In this document: piece by piece, positions 45,900-56,337 of the stretch
Layout of the letters: every line of letters starts with the position of its first letter
Position numbering within the stretch: the stretch's first letter is position 1
NCBI GenBank assembly: GCA_036346355.1
Contig: CM070591.1
Span: 25,404,001 to 25,468,000 of the forward strand
Direction of reading: 5' to 3'
DNA length: 64,000 nt
From: Rhipidocladum racemiflorum
Taxonomy: Eukaryota > Streptophyta > Magnoliopsida > Poales > Poaceae
Notes under the pieces: model-generated
What the model was told of the DNA's origin: nothing
The model's input: the letters and a program-made list of their open reading frames with translations, nothing else
Database searches by the model: none
Made by a program: the position numbers and the translations under genes

Positions 45900-47254
45900 C
45901 CTTCCCGGATCTGATCCTCTAGGGTAGGCTTCACTTCCAATGCGGCCAAGAATCCGCTAGGTACCACCTCAATCTTCATTCTCTGGAAATCCTCACATAG
46001 CTCATCCTGACTTGTGGCTAGCAACGTGCTCACAGTATGGCTTTTCCGACTCAGAGCATCGGCTACTACGTTGGCCTTTCTAGGATGGTAATGGATTCCA
46101 ACATTGTAGTCCTTGATCAACTCTAACCATCTCCTCTGCCTCATGTTCAGATCCGACTGGGTGAATATGTACTTAAGGCTCTTATGATCCGTATACACTT
46201 CACATCTATTCCCGATCAGATAGTGACGCCATATCTTCAAGGCATGCACTACGGCAGCTAACTCTAGGTCATGCATCGGATAATTCTCCTCATGCGGCCT
46301 CAACTGCCTTGATGCATAAGCGACGACCTTTCCATTCTGCATCAGCACACATCCAAGTCCTTGGCGCGATGCGTCACAATAAATATCAAAGCTTTGAGCA
46401 ACATCCGGTAGAACTAACACCGGTGCTGATGTCAATCGCTTTTTCAGCTCCTGAAATCCTTTCTCACATTCTGACGTCCATGCAAACTTCTTCTCCTTTT
46501 TCAGCAATTGCGTAAGAGATTTTGCAATTGTCGAAAAGCCTTTAATGAAACGGCGGTAGTATCCTGCCATTCCAAGGAAACTCCGGATCTGGGTCACAGT
46601 CTTCGGCTGCTCCCAATGTAACACAGTTTCTACTTTGCTTGGATCTACGGCGACTCCTTCTGCGGTCATTACATGTCCAAGAAACTCCACCTTGTCCTTC
46701 CAAAAATCACACTTACTGAACTTGGCGAAGAGTTGCTGTTCCCTCAGCTTTTCCAAAACTCGCCTCAAGTGTTCGGCATGTTCATCCTCTGTCTTGGAGT
46801 AGATTAGGATATCATCTATGAGCACGACAACAAACTTGTCCAAATACTCCATGAACACCTTATTCATCATATTCATGAAATATGCTGGCGCATTTGTCAG
46901 TCCAAAAGACATAACTGTAAACTCGTAATGTCCATATCTTGACGAGAATGCAGTCTTCGGGATATCTTCCGATCGGATCTTCAACTGATGGTATCCCGAT
47001 CTCAGATCAATCTTGGAGAAAACTCCGGCTCCTCTCAGCTGATCGAACAAATCATCAATCCTGGGTAGCAGGTACTTATTCTTCACGGTGACTTCATTGA
47101 GTGCACGGTAGTCAATGCACATCCTGAAACTCCCATCCTTTTTCTTGACAAACAACACTGGTGCTCCCCACGGCGACGAGCACGGTCTGATAAATCCTTT
47201 CTCCATTAACTCTTCTAGCTGTTTCTTCATCTCTACCAACTCCTCGGTGGACAT
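45896..47254 (-). CDS. M2 reverse transcriptase and RNase H (open segment of pol)
   Basis: Uninterrupted 452-residue stretch of the gag-pol polyprotein. The start codon shown is internal; the true product begins at gag. RT motifs: VKKKDGSFRMCIDYRALNEV (36-55), KIDLRSGYHQLKI with catalytic D83, TVMSFGLTNAPAYF (113-126) and the catalytic VVVLIDDILIYSK (D147, D148). RNase H follows with YCDASRQG (D294), DLELAAVVHALK (E331), YTDHKSLKYIF (D356) and ADALSRK (D399). All catalytic acids are present. The segment joins integrase at the 3' side with a few bases of overlap in another frame, and protease upstream. Confidence 0.93.
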   Translation of the reverse strand: MSTEELVEMKKQLEELMEKGFIRPCSSPWGAPVLFVKKKDGSFRMCIDYRALNEVTVKNKYLLPRIDDLFDQLRGAGVFSKIDLRSGYHQLKIRSEDIPKTAFSSRYGHYEFTVMSFGLTNAPAYFMNMMNKVFMEYLDKFVVVLIDDILIYSKTEDEHAEHLRRVLEKLREQQLFAKFSKCDFWKDKVEFLGHVMTAEGVAVDPSKVETVLHWEQPKTVTQIRSFLGMAGYYRRFIKGFSTIAKSLTQLLKKEKKFAWTSECEKGFQELKKRLTSAPVLVLPDVAQSFDIYCDASRQGLGCVLMQNGKVVAYASRQLRPHEENYPMHDLELAAVVHALKIWRHYLIGNRCEVYTDHKSLKYIFTQSDLNMRQRRWLELIKDYNVGIHYHPRKANVVADALSRKSHTVSTLLATSQDELCEDFQRMKIEVVPSGFLAALEVKPTLEDQIREG

Positions 47255-47271
47255 CCGATAGGGTCTCTTTG

Positions 47272-47784
47272 CTATCGGTCTTTGTACAGTACAAGCTCTA
47301 TCACAAACTCTATGTCCCTGTCTGGCGGCATACCAGGTAGATCTTCGGAAAAAACATCTGGGTACTCATTCACTACTGAGACATCCTCTATGCTGATTGT
47401 CTTGGTACTATTAACCATCAACTGTCCTTCTCTAACGGCAGTAGCTTGAAATTCCACTTTCTTTCCACACGGGCTCTCAACTGAGATAGTCCTTCGTCCA
47501 CAATCCAATACGGCCTTGTGCTTGGATAACCAGTCCATTCCCAAAATAACGTCTAAGGTTTTGGTCTCCAAAATTATAAGGTTCGCTAGGAACTCTATTC
47601 CATCTATTAATATTCTCACCCCGGAACATCCTACTTTCGTTCGGAGTTCGGAACCAGGGGTTTGAACTAAAAGCATGCACTTAAGTCTTGCAATCCCCAA
47701 ATCATGACCAGCAGCAAAGCCTTGCGAAACAAACGAATGCGAAGCTCCAGAGTCAAACAAAAGCATTGCAGTGCGAGTTAACAA
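47272..47784 (-). CDS. M2 aspartic protease segment of pol
   Basis: 170-residue open stretch with the retropepsin active site LLFDSGASHSFVSQGFA (D11-S12-G13) and a later VILGMDWLSKHKAVLDCG block, the usual gypsy protease C-terminal motif. It continues into the linker EYPDVFSEDLPGMPPDRDIE that precedes RT in plant gypsy polyproteins. A small frame change near 47275 separates it from RT. It cuts the polyprotein into gag, protease, RT and integrase. Confidence 0.9.
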   Translation of the reverse strand: MLTRTAMLLFDSGASHSFVSQGFAAGHDLGIARLKCMLLVQTPGSELRTKVGCSGVRILIDGIEFLANLIILETKTLDVILGMDWLSKHKAVLDCGRRTISVESPCGKKVEFQATAVREGQLMVNSTKTISIEDVSVVNEYPDVFSEDLPGMPPDRDIEFVIELVLYKDR

Positions 47785-48936
47785 GTAACTTACCCAAGAT
47801 TTATCGCGTCAGAGCATTCTGCGGTGCATCTGCGGTGACATGGTTGACTCGGCCTCTCACCACGATGCAGGATGTGGTTCCTGGTCTTTGGCGTCCTAGC
47901 CGGGTGGTTCCCAAGTTAAAGCGAACGGGGTCACTCCTGCTGTCTTCTTTGGACAATGTTGGCAAAATGTCCTGGCTCGTTGCGGTTGTAGCGGCGTCTC
48001 AGCATTCCTTCTTGATTGCACGGAGCGGCGTTTCTAGCGAAGTGGGGTGCAGTAGTTACGATTGGCCGGGTCTTGGTGTTGGTGACGGTGTCCTTGTTGC
48101 ATTTTGTGGCTGGAATCGAAGAATTGATTTGGTGCAACCCTCAGCGGCTGTGTTCCTGGCGTGATCCTCTTTGTTGCATCCTGCGCTTCCTGTTCTCCTC
48201 CAGTTCCTTGCGCTTGTCCTCAAGAATAAGCGCCTTATTCACCAACTCTTGGAAATCTGGGAAGGTGTGGGTGATCAATCCTACTTGTAGTCCTGAGTTA
48301 AGTCCCTTCATGAAGCGAGACTGCAGCTTTATCTGTCGCTACATCCTCAAAGTGCGTAGCGTGCTAGCTGTGTGAACTTGTTCAGTAGTCGGCCATCGGC
48401 TGATTACCTTGCTTCTGCTCTGAACTCCTCCTTCTTAAGGTCCATGATTCCTTCTGGCACGTGATACTGACGGAATGCAGCTGTGAACTCTTCCCAAGTG
48501 ATATCTTGAGGGTTCTCTTGCGTGGCACAGAAGTTCTCCCACCATTCGGCGGCTGTTCCTTCCAACTGATGAGAAGCGTAGAGTACCTTCTCATTTCCTA
48601 TGCATTGAGCTATGTGTAGCTTCCTCTCAATTGACCTTAACCAATCATCGGCCTCCAATGGATTGGCGTTCCCGGAGAAAGTGGGTGGATGAGTCCTCAT
48701 AAACTCTGACAGTCTTGTATTCTGGCGTTGTCCCTGATTGACTTGATTAGCTGTGGCCTGAGCAGTGACGTGTTGCATTTGTTGCATCATAGCATGCATC
48801 AACTGAGTCTGAGCAGCAAGAAATGCCCCAAAATTCTGCATATCAATCAAGCGGTCTTTGGTGCTCCATCATTGGGGTTTTCTGCTGGGCGAGAACCACT
48901 TCCATTGCTCCCAAAGTTTCCGCGGGTGTTCACCAT
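47785..48936 (-). pseudogene. M2 gag (frameshifted)
   Basis: The gag start is ATG at 48934-48936 (MVNTRGNFG). The capsid-like core is open at 48404-48850, with MQNFGAFLAAQTQLMHAMMQ, DDWLRSIERKLHIAQ, EWWENFCATQENPQDITWEEF and FRQYHVPEGIMDLKKEEF, matching the retrotransposon gag family. A premature stop separates start and core near 48850. Another shift lies near 48405. The zinc-knuckle region (about 47960-48010) has RYNRNEPGHFANI, where both leading Cys positions read Arg. Gag forms the virus-like particle and binds the RNA. Confidence 0.85.
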
Positions 48937-49225
48937 CTGTCGATTTGCTCTAAGTTTTAGAGATGAAGGGGAATCAAGAATAGACAAGTAATATGGAACT
49001 TATGCGGGGCGAAGGTGTAACTTTAAGGTCCAACTTTATTAACTAATGATATTAATAACTTGGTATGGTTGCTTACAATGCCTAAGGGCCTTGCAACACA
49101 TACTGCACACTCAGTAGGCAATGAAAATCCAAATCGAACTAACACCGAGTCTCACGCCTAAAGGGTGACTCTTTCTTCTAAGACGCGACACGGCGAAAGA
49201 CTCTCACTATATAACCTATGCTCAC

Positions 49226-49942
49226 TCATCGAGGAAACCTCCACGGGCTGGGTGCAGGGTCGCGGCATAGGCGCGAAAGCGATTGCCATGTCCAAAGAAG
49301 CGTGTCGTCGGTGGTAGTCGAAGAAGCAGTGTCCTCATCGAGATCCGACTCCTCCGGATCTGGCTCGTGTAGCTCGAGTACTGGCTCTGGTTCTGGTCCG
49401 TATAAAGTCATCTCCAACTCGTCAATCCTTCGCAGAAGGTGTGACACATACTCTTGAGCTTCCCGCCATCTGTTCTTCTCTGTCGTGATCTCCTTGCGGG
49501 CCTTCTGTAGCTCCTTGCTTGTATCATCGAGTACATCCTCCTGGGCGACAACAAGTCGTGCCAACTGTGTAACCATGGCATCCTCATCCTGAATCGCCTT
49601 CGGGTCAAGAAGGTTATTGCTGCGCGGATGATAACAGAATACCGTGCTCTCTAACTCTCTGGCGTAGATACGGGTAATGTGCCGCATTGCTCGTCGTGAT
49701 ACTTCTTGGATACCCATCTGCATTGTAGATATCCTGGCAGTGTAGTGTATCGGGCGATTGCCTGGGCCCTTCCTCCTAGCAGGTACCTCAATCTTCACAT
49801 CAGAAGCCTTGATCAATCCTGCTTGTCTGATCACTTCCACTTGGTATTGTGGCTTCTCAAAATCTCCGAGAGTCTGAAGCATATGCCAAAGTTCCGCGGC
49901 GTGACCAACTTCCAGATCAACGTAGTTGAACTCTCCCTCCAT
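49226..49942 (-). CDS. M2 extra ORF upstream of gag, function unknown
   Basis: Intact 238-residue ORF in the sense direction, between the primer-binding site (50142) and gag (48936), about 290 bp before gag. It starts MEGEFNYVDLEVGHAAELWH. Residues 65-105 form a basic block (TARISTMQMGIQEVSRRAMR...HITRIYAREL). Residues ~122-180 are predicted by eye to be a coiled coil (VTQLARLVVAQEDVLDDTSK and LRRIDELEMTL). Residues 183-205 are strongly acidic and proline rich. There is no signal peptide, membrane segment or catalytic motif. M1 keeps a damaged copy and P has lost it. Similar additional ORFs are known upstream of gag in some plant gypsy elements, but none has an established role that I can assign here. 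Confidence 0.75.
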   Translation of the reverse strand: MEGEFNYVDLEVGHAAELWHMLQTLGDFEKPQYQVEVIRQAGLIKASDVKIEVPARRKGPGNRPIHYTARISTMQMGIQEVSRRAMRHITRIYARELESTVFCYHPRSNNLLDPKAIQDEDAMVTQLARLVVAQEDVLDDTSKELQKARKEITTEKNRWREAQEYVSHLLRRIDELEMTLYGPEPEPVLELHEPDPEESDLDEDTASSTTTDDTLLWTWQSLSRLCRDPAPSPWRFPR

Positions 49943-50141
49943 CTGTCACAAGAGTGCTCACGTAAGAACTCGAAATTTTTAAATCGTGACAAGGTAAGGA
50001 AAAATTCAGCAAGAGACAAGGAAAGAGAGAAGGGGATGAGTCGAGATGTCATTTCTTGTCTTGACAAACTTTTAGCTTTAGAAAATAGGTTTTATCCTCA
50101 CTACTACCATTCTAGCTTAGGGTTGAGCCTACGGTCAGTAT

Positions 50142-50154
50142 GGCTCTGAAACCA
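50142..50154 (-). other. M2 primer-binding site with one mismatch
   Basis: The minus strand reads TGGTTTCAGAGCC, one base off TGGTATCAGAGCC seen in M1 and P. It lies 4 nt inside the LTR edge at 50159. Confidence 0.88.
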
Positions 50155-50158
50155 CCTC

Positions 50159-51498
50159 TGTCGGGATCCCGAATTTGCAAATCCGGACCCTTTGTGTATT
50201 CAGCACTAGTCCAGGAACTCGCTAGTGCACACAGTCTTAACATCGGTAAATATCACAATCATACCACTCGATGCTAATAAAGTACTTTTATTTAAATAAC
50301 CAGACTGGTTACTCGACTTTATGGTCAAGTCGCAAATGTATGCCTCGCAGGGCGAAACTTATTAAGAGAGAAATAGTAGCAGCGAAAAATCAAATAACTT
50401 CGTGGCGCCATCCAGTATACCACAGGCAACTGACTGGGCTCGCTTCCTAAGTAGACGGATCCTCTTGGAGCTCCTCCTCCAAAGCTGGTGTAGTCTCCTC
50501 TTCAACTGGTGTTGTATTGTGGCAAGGGTGAGTACTTGGTACTCAGCAAGTAATGCATGTAATGCAAAGCTAATATACTATATGCATGGCTTGGTACAAA
50601 GGAATAGCTCAAGGTATATTTGCAGAAAACAGCATTTAACAAGTATCATAAATAGATTCGAAAGCAGTAGAAATAAGTAAAGCATAGATAACTTTTCAAG
50701 GAGTTTAATAAACATCTTTCCCATCCTAATCCACATTTCCAACAACATCATTATTAGTCCAACCCAACCTTTCAAATCCAAGTTATTTTTGAGAAAATCT
50801 AACCCTTGACTGTAATTCCCGAGCGATTCCAATACCGCGGACACGGCTATTCGAATAGATTCTACACTCTGCAGAGGTTATGCACTTTACCCACAAGATA
50901 CAGTCAAACACCACAAAGGCGAGTTCCCGTAACAAAGTCTTTCGGAAACTTCTAACAATACAAGTGGTCCTCCCTGCTATTGCACGCTAACCCTTCCCTT
51001 AGCTAAGGCGAAGTTTAGGCCAATCAACCGTTAGATGGGTACTGGCCTCGGCCCGATGCGCTCCGCATACAACTTACACAAAGGGTGTAGTTGACCTCCT
51101 GAGGTCCCACAGGTACGTTATTAGCAACTTAATCAACTAGGTCCGTCCCATTACAGACATGTGGTTGCACGTTAGACCCAGTTCAAAGGCTTGCAAGGTT
51201 AAGTCCTTAGGCTGACCAGGGCAAGACTACCCGAAGAACCAAATCAACATCCCCAATGCCACAACTGGCCCACCTGATTATTCTTGCCACATGCCCCAGT
51301 CGAAAAACTATTTATCAAACCCCAGTTGATTACCATGCACCACGTGCCATCAACATCACATGATACCTTTCCAAACAGGTTCAATATATCATTAAGTCAA
51401 TATTAACATTTGATTGTCCAAAATCATGTCATGAGCACGTAGCAGGTCTAAGCAGTTTACTACAACGGTCTAAAACCCATGTTGGCAAGTTAATAATG
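50159..51498 (-). repeat. M2 5' LTR, left piece
   Basis: Starts at 50159 with the complement of the LTR end (TGTCGGGATCCCG) and runs to TTAATAATG at 51498, where P was inserted. It matches 41000-42347 of the M2 3' LTR. Confidence 0.92.
51494..51498. repeat. Target site duplication TAATG, left copy (element P)
   Basis: TAATG directly before TGTAACACC at 51499, identical to 62855-62859. The uninterrupted site is seen in the M2 3' LTR (AGTTAATAATGTCCAACTAG near 42335). Confidence 0.94.
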
Positions 51499-52072
51499 TG
51501 TAACACCCCAAAATTTTGCTTTTCTTAAATTCATGTGTGATTTGGCACTTTGGTGAATTTTTGGAATTTTCTGGAATTTATTTGGATTTATTTGGAATTT
51601 ATTTGAATTTATTCCATTTTGAAATAATTAAAGAATTTAATTTTGCAAATAAAATTTTGTTGGAAATATTTTATTTGAGTCCAAAATGATCCAAAATATT
51701 TTCCAGAATTTTTCTGGAATTTTTCTGAGTCTTTTGCTATTTTTAATGAATTAAATGAATTACTGGGGATTATTTTGAATATTAAAATCGCTTCGGGTTT
51801 AGTACTGTTCATCGGGTCCGAGTCGGACTCGAGTCCGACCCGAACCCGACCGAGCCACTTGATTCGGTCGAACCGCGTCGCCAAACCCAACCCTAACCCT
51901 AGCCACCGACCGTTGGATCTTGATCCAACGGCCGCGCGTGAGACGCGTCGCGTGTGCGCGTGGGCCGTTCGATGCGGGACACGTGGACGGCATCGGGTCG
52001 TCGTCCTCGCCCGAATCAGGCTCGGAGAGCGCCGCCGTGTCCGACTAGGGTTCCGCCCTGAGCACGCCTCCG

Positions 52073-52080
52073 CTATTTAA
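52073..52080 (+). promoter_or_regulatory. Putative LTR TATA box
   Basis: CTATTTAA followed by a GC-rich stretch. The same box is at 60245-60252 in the 3' LTR, and an ATTTAAGG equivalent is at 6534-6541 in M1. Transcription would start ~30 bp downstream. No start site can be seen directly. Confidence 0.45.
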
Positions 52081-52569
52081 GGCCCGGACGGCCCCGAGGT
52101 TGCCCTCACCCATGCGCCCGGTTGCCCTAGCTAATAGAGCTCAAGCCGCCGCCAAGCCGTGCCGATTGCTCGCCGAAGTTGGACGGAGCCGCTACGGTTT
52201 CCTCGTCTTCTCCAGCACCGATAGCCCTTGTCCGCCGTGTTGAAGCCCGGGTTCGGAACCCCCAAGACAAGGCGCACCTGCGGGACATCTCGATCACGCC
52301 GGAGAACGCCCGTAGCGCCGAGCCCGTGGTCATCTTCCCTGGCGCCGGCAACCCAGCCCTGCCGTGACTCCATCTCCGTCCACGAGCTCCGTGCACCGTT
52401 GGATCTTCATCGGACGATCACGGTGAGTCCACGTTTCCCCGAGACTTTGGAAAACCAGATCGGATCTGGACCGTTGGATCAAGATCCGACGGCCCACGAT
52501 CGCCTCGTGCTAGAAACTGCGTTAACTTAGGGTAGATCTAGACCGTCCGATCTAGATCGAACGGCCGTG

Positions 52570-52672
52570 AACATGCCACATGGCATGATGACGTCATGCT
52601 GACGTCATCATGGAGGCCGTTCGGTGCTGACGTCAGCAGGTTACTGTGGACCAATCACAGGATGCCACGTGT
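52570..52672 (+). promoter_or_regulatory. Cluster of ACGT-core palindromes in the P LTR
   Basis: Within ~100 bp: GATGACGTCATG (52591-52602), GCTGACGTCATC (52602-52613), TGCTGACGTCAGCA (52625-52638), CCAATCAC and CCACGTGT. TGACGTCA and CACGTG are binding cores of plant bZIP and bHLH factors. The cluster is downstream of the TATA-like box, so it may act as an enhancer from within the transcript or serve another purpose. Equivalent clusters are at 5718-5830, 43014-43125 and 63531-63640. Confidence 0.5.
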
Positions 52673-54692
52673 CCATGCTGACGCAATAATTAATTTCCGA
52701 AAAAAGAAAATGATTTATTAATTCGAATAATGATTTCAAATTTAGATTCAAACTTCAAACGCTTATAACTTTTGCGTTTCAACTCCGATTTGAGTGATTC
52801 AAATTTCTAAATTTGTATAAAATTGAGATCTACCTAAATATGAATTTTATTTAATTTTTGGACTAAAGTTTTTCTCTGTAATATTATTTAATTGATTATT
52901 TAAACTTTAATAAATCATAACTTTTGCATTTTAACTCCAAATTTGACGATTCCAGTTTCTAAAAATCCAGAAAATTACGTTCTCTCTGTTTATGGATTTT
53001 ATTTGGATTTTTTGGATGTTTTTGCGTATTGTTTATTGGGATTTTGGTATTTGAACGATTTACGAGTAGACGTTGAAGTCTTGGGAAGGATTCGAAGGAG
53101 AAGTGTTGACTCAGGATCCAACTCAAGACCAAGAGCAAGTACTTTTTGAAGGCAAGTTGTGCTTTGACCATATTGATCCTATTTCGAAATCTATTTTGAT
53201 TTAAACTATTGCATGCTAGTTCAATTAGAAAGATACTTTGTTTAAACATGGGGTTAGATAAATACCAATTTGCTATATGACACCTTGATTACTTAAGTAT
53301 GTGCCATGACCCTTTGTCACCCTAGTTGTGGTTTACTAGTTGGACATTATTAAATTGCCAACATGGGTTTAGATCGTTGTAGTATCTTGCTTAGACTCGC
53401 TTACGTGCTCATGACATGATTTTGGATAATCAAATGCTAATATTGACTTAATGATATATTGAACCTGTTTTGGAAAAGTATCATGTGATGTTGATGGTAC
53501 GTGGTGCATGGTAATCAACCTGGGTTTGATAAACAGCTTCGGCCAGGGCATGTGGCAAGAATAATCAGGTGGGCCGGTTGTGGCATTGGGGATGTTGATT
53601 TGGTTTTTCTGTAGTCTTGCCCTGGTCACTCTAAGGACTTAACCTTGCAAGCCTTTGAACTGGGTCATACTTGCAACCACATGGCTGGAATGGGACGGCC
53701 CTAGTTGACTAAGTTGCTAAGGACTCGCTTGTGGAGCCTCAGGGTGTCAGTTACACCGTTTGTGTGATTGTGCGGGGAGCGTATCGTGGTCGTGGGCCGA
53801 TACCCATCTAACGGTGTGTTGGTCCCATACTTCGCCTTGGCTAAGGGAAGGGATGGTGTAGAGCACGAACCGGAGAGGACCACCTGTGTTGTTTGAGGCT
53901 TCCGAAAGGCTTTGTTACGGGAACTCGCCTTTGTGGTGTTTGACTGTATCTTGTGGGTAAAGTGCATAACCTCTGCAGAGTGTAGAATCTATTTGAATAG
54001 CCGAGTCCACGGTACTGGACAATGCTCGGGAATTACAGTCAAGGGTTAGATTTTCTGAAAATAACTTGGATTTGAAAAGTTGGGTTGGTTTAATAATGAA
54101 GATGATGGAAATGTGGTTTAGGATGGGAAAAATGTTTGTTAAACTTCTTGAAAAGTTATTTATGCTTTACTTATTTCTACTGCTTTCGAATCTACTTTTA
54201 TTACTTGTCAAAAGTCATGTTTCGCAAATATACCTTGAGCTATTCCTTTGTACCAAGCCATGCATATAGTATATTAGCTTGCATTCTGTGCATGACTTGC
54301 TGAGTACCAAGTACTCACCCTTGCCTCAACACAATATCAGTTGAAGAAGAGACTGCACCAGCTTTGGAGGAGGAACTCCAAGAGGATCCATCTACTTAGG
54401 GAAGCGAGCCCAGTCAGTTGCCTGTGGTATACTGGATGGCGCCACGAAGTTTATTTGATTTTCCGCTGCTATTATTTCTCTCTGAATAAGTTTCGCCTTA
54501 CGAGGCATACATTTGTAACTTGACCATAAGGTCAAGTAACCAGTTTGGTTATTTAAATAAAGTACTTTGATAATATCGATTGGTATGATTGTGATATTTA
54601 CCGATGTTAAGACTGTGTGCACTAGCGCGTTCCTGGACTAGTGCTGAATACACAGAGGGTCCGGATTTGCAAATTCGGGGTCCCGACAGAGG

Positions 54693-54705
54693 TGGTATCA
54701 GAGCC
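54693..54705 (+). other. P primer-binding site, initiator tRNA-Met
   Basis: TGGTATCAGAGCC, 4 nt after the LTR end at 54688. Confidence 0.94.
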
Positions 54706-55204
54706 ATACTTGACTGTAGGCTCAACCCTAGCTAGAATGGTCGTAGTGAGGATAAAACCTATTTTCTAAAAGCTAAAAAGTTGTCAAGACAAGAAATGAC
54801 ATCTCGACTTATCCCCTTCTCTCTATTCTTGTCTCTTGCTGAAATTTTCCCTTACCTTGTCACAATTTAAAAATTCCGAGTTCTTACGTAAAGCACTCTT
54901 GTGACAGATGGAGGTTTTCTCGATGAGTGAGCATAGGTTCTATAGTGAGACTCCTTCGCCGAGTCGAGACATAGAAGAAAGAGTCACCCTTTAGGCGTTA
55001 GACTCCAGAGTTAGTTCGATTTGGATTTGCTTTGGTTGCTGAGTGTGCAGTATGTGTTGCAAGGCCCTTAGGCATTGTAAGTAGCCATACCAAGTTACTA
55101 ATAATAAAGTTGGACCTTAAGGCTACACCTTTCGCCCCGCATAAGTTCAGACATTTGTCTATTCTTGTTTCCCTCTCATCTCTAAACCTAGAGCAAATCA
55201 ACAG
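54706..55204 (+). other. P leader with deleted upstream ORF
   Basis: The sequence up to ATGGAGG (54908-54914) matches the M1/M2 leader and the start codon of their upstream ORF. It then jumps to TTTTCTCGATGAGTGAGC, which in M1/M2 lies after the end of that ORF (2788-2793 in M1). About 0.7 kb is missing, with TGGAGG at both deletion edges. Only the first three codons of the ORF remain. Confidence 0.85.
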
Positions 55205-56290
55205 ATGGTGAACACCCGTGGAAACTTTGGAGGCAATGGGAGTGGTTCTCGCCAGCCAGAAAACCCCAATGATGGAGCACCAAAGACCGCCAGCTGATAT
55301 GCAGAATTTTGGAGCCTTTCTTGCTGCTCAGACTCGGTTGATGCATGCTATGATGCAACAAATGCAGCACGTCATCGCTCAGGCCACTTGCTAATCAAGT
55401 TAATCGTGACCACGCCGTAATACAAGGCCGTCAGAGTTCATGAGGACTCACCCACCCACTTTCTCTGGGAATGCCAATCCATTGGAGGCCGATGATTGGT
55501 TAAGATCAATTGAGAGGAAGCTACACATAGCTCAATGCATAGGGAATGAGAAGCTACTTTACGCTTCTCATCGCTTGGAAGGAACATTACGAATGGTGGG
55601 AGAACTTCGTGCCACGCAGAGAACCCTCAAGATATCACTTGGGAAGAGTTCACCGCTGCATTCGACAAAGATCACGTGCTGAAGGAATCATGGACCTTAA
55701 GAAGGAGGAGTTCAGAGCATCAAGCAAGGTAATCAGCCGATGGTCGACTACCTGAACAAGTTCACACAGCTAGCACGCTACGCACCTGAGGATGTAGCGA
55801 CAGATAAATCCAGGCATACCTCGTTTTATGAAGGGACTTAACTCAGATTGCAAGTAGGGTTGATCACCCACACCTTTCCAGATTTCCAAGAGTTGGTGAA
55901 TAAGGCACTTATTCTTGAGGACAAGCGCAAGGAACCGGATGAGAACAGAAGCGCAGGATGCAACAAAGAAGGATCACGCCAGGAACGCAACAGCTTGAGA
56001 GTTGCACCAAATCAATTCTTCGATTCCAACCACAGAGTGCGACAAGGACACCATCCCCAAAGACCAAGACCTGTCAATCAAAACTACTGCACCCACCCCG
56101 CTAGAAACGCTACTCCGAGCAATCGGAAGGAACAAAGGAGACGCCGCTACAATCGCAACGAGCCAGACACTTTGCCAACAGCTTGTCCAAAGAAGACAGC
56201 GAGAGCGACCCCGATTCGCTTCAACCTAGGAACCACCCAGCTAGGACGCCAAAGACCAGCGCCACACCCTGCATCGTGGTGAGAGGCCGA
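55205..56290 (+). pseudogene. P gag (multiple frameshifts)
   Basis: The start codon is at 55205-55207 (MVNTRGNFGG). Homology to the M2 gag runs on, but the frame changes repeatedly. The capsid-like DDWLRSIERKLHIAQC block is open at 55440-55682. The VGLITHTFPDFQELVNKALI block and basic region are open at 55848-56282. The zinc-knuckle region at about 56150-56200 reads RYNRNEP, with both leading Cys codons changed to CGC. Breaks at 55375 (TCG where M2 has CTG) and 55390-55420 coincide with CTG/CAG sites. Confidence 0.85.
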
Positions 56291-56337
56291 GTCAACCATG
56301 TCACCGCAGATGCACCGCAAAATGCTACGACGTCGTC

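Larger units (their letters stand above)
51499..54688 (+). repeat. P 5' LTR
   Basis: TGTAACACCCC...GGTCCCGACA. An AT-rich block with repeated GGAATTTATTTGGATTTATT-like units comes first. A GC-rich block follows, with inverted repeat CCGTTGGAT/ATCCAACGG (51910-51931), a TATA-like box, then ACGT-core palindromes at 52570-52670 and the U5-side AT-rich block. Open frames inside (e.g. 52131-52396) are shadows of GC-rich sequence. Confidence 0.93.

Noticed and set aside
54900..54930. Loss of the upstream ORF in P as evidence of splicing or a processed copy.
   Set aside because: The edges in M1/M2 are TGGAGG repeats without GT...AG, which fits a repeat-mediated deletion.
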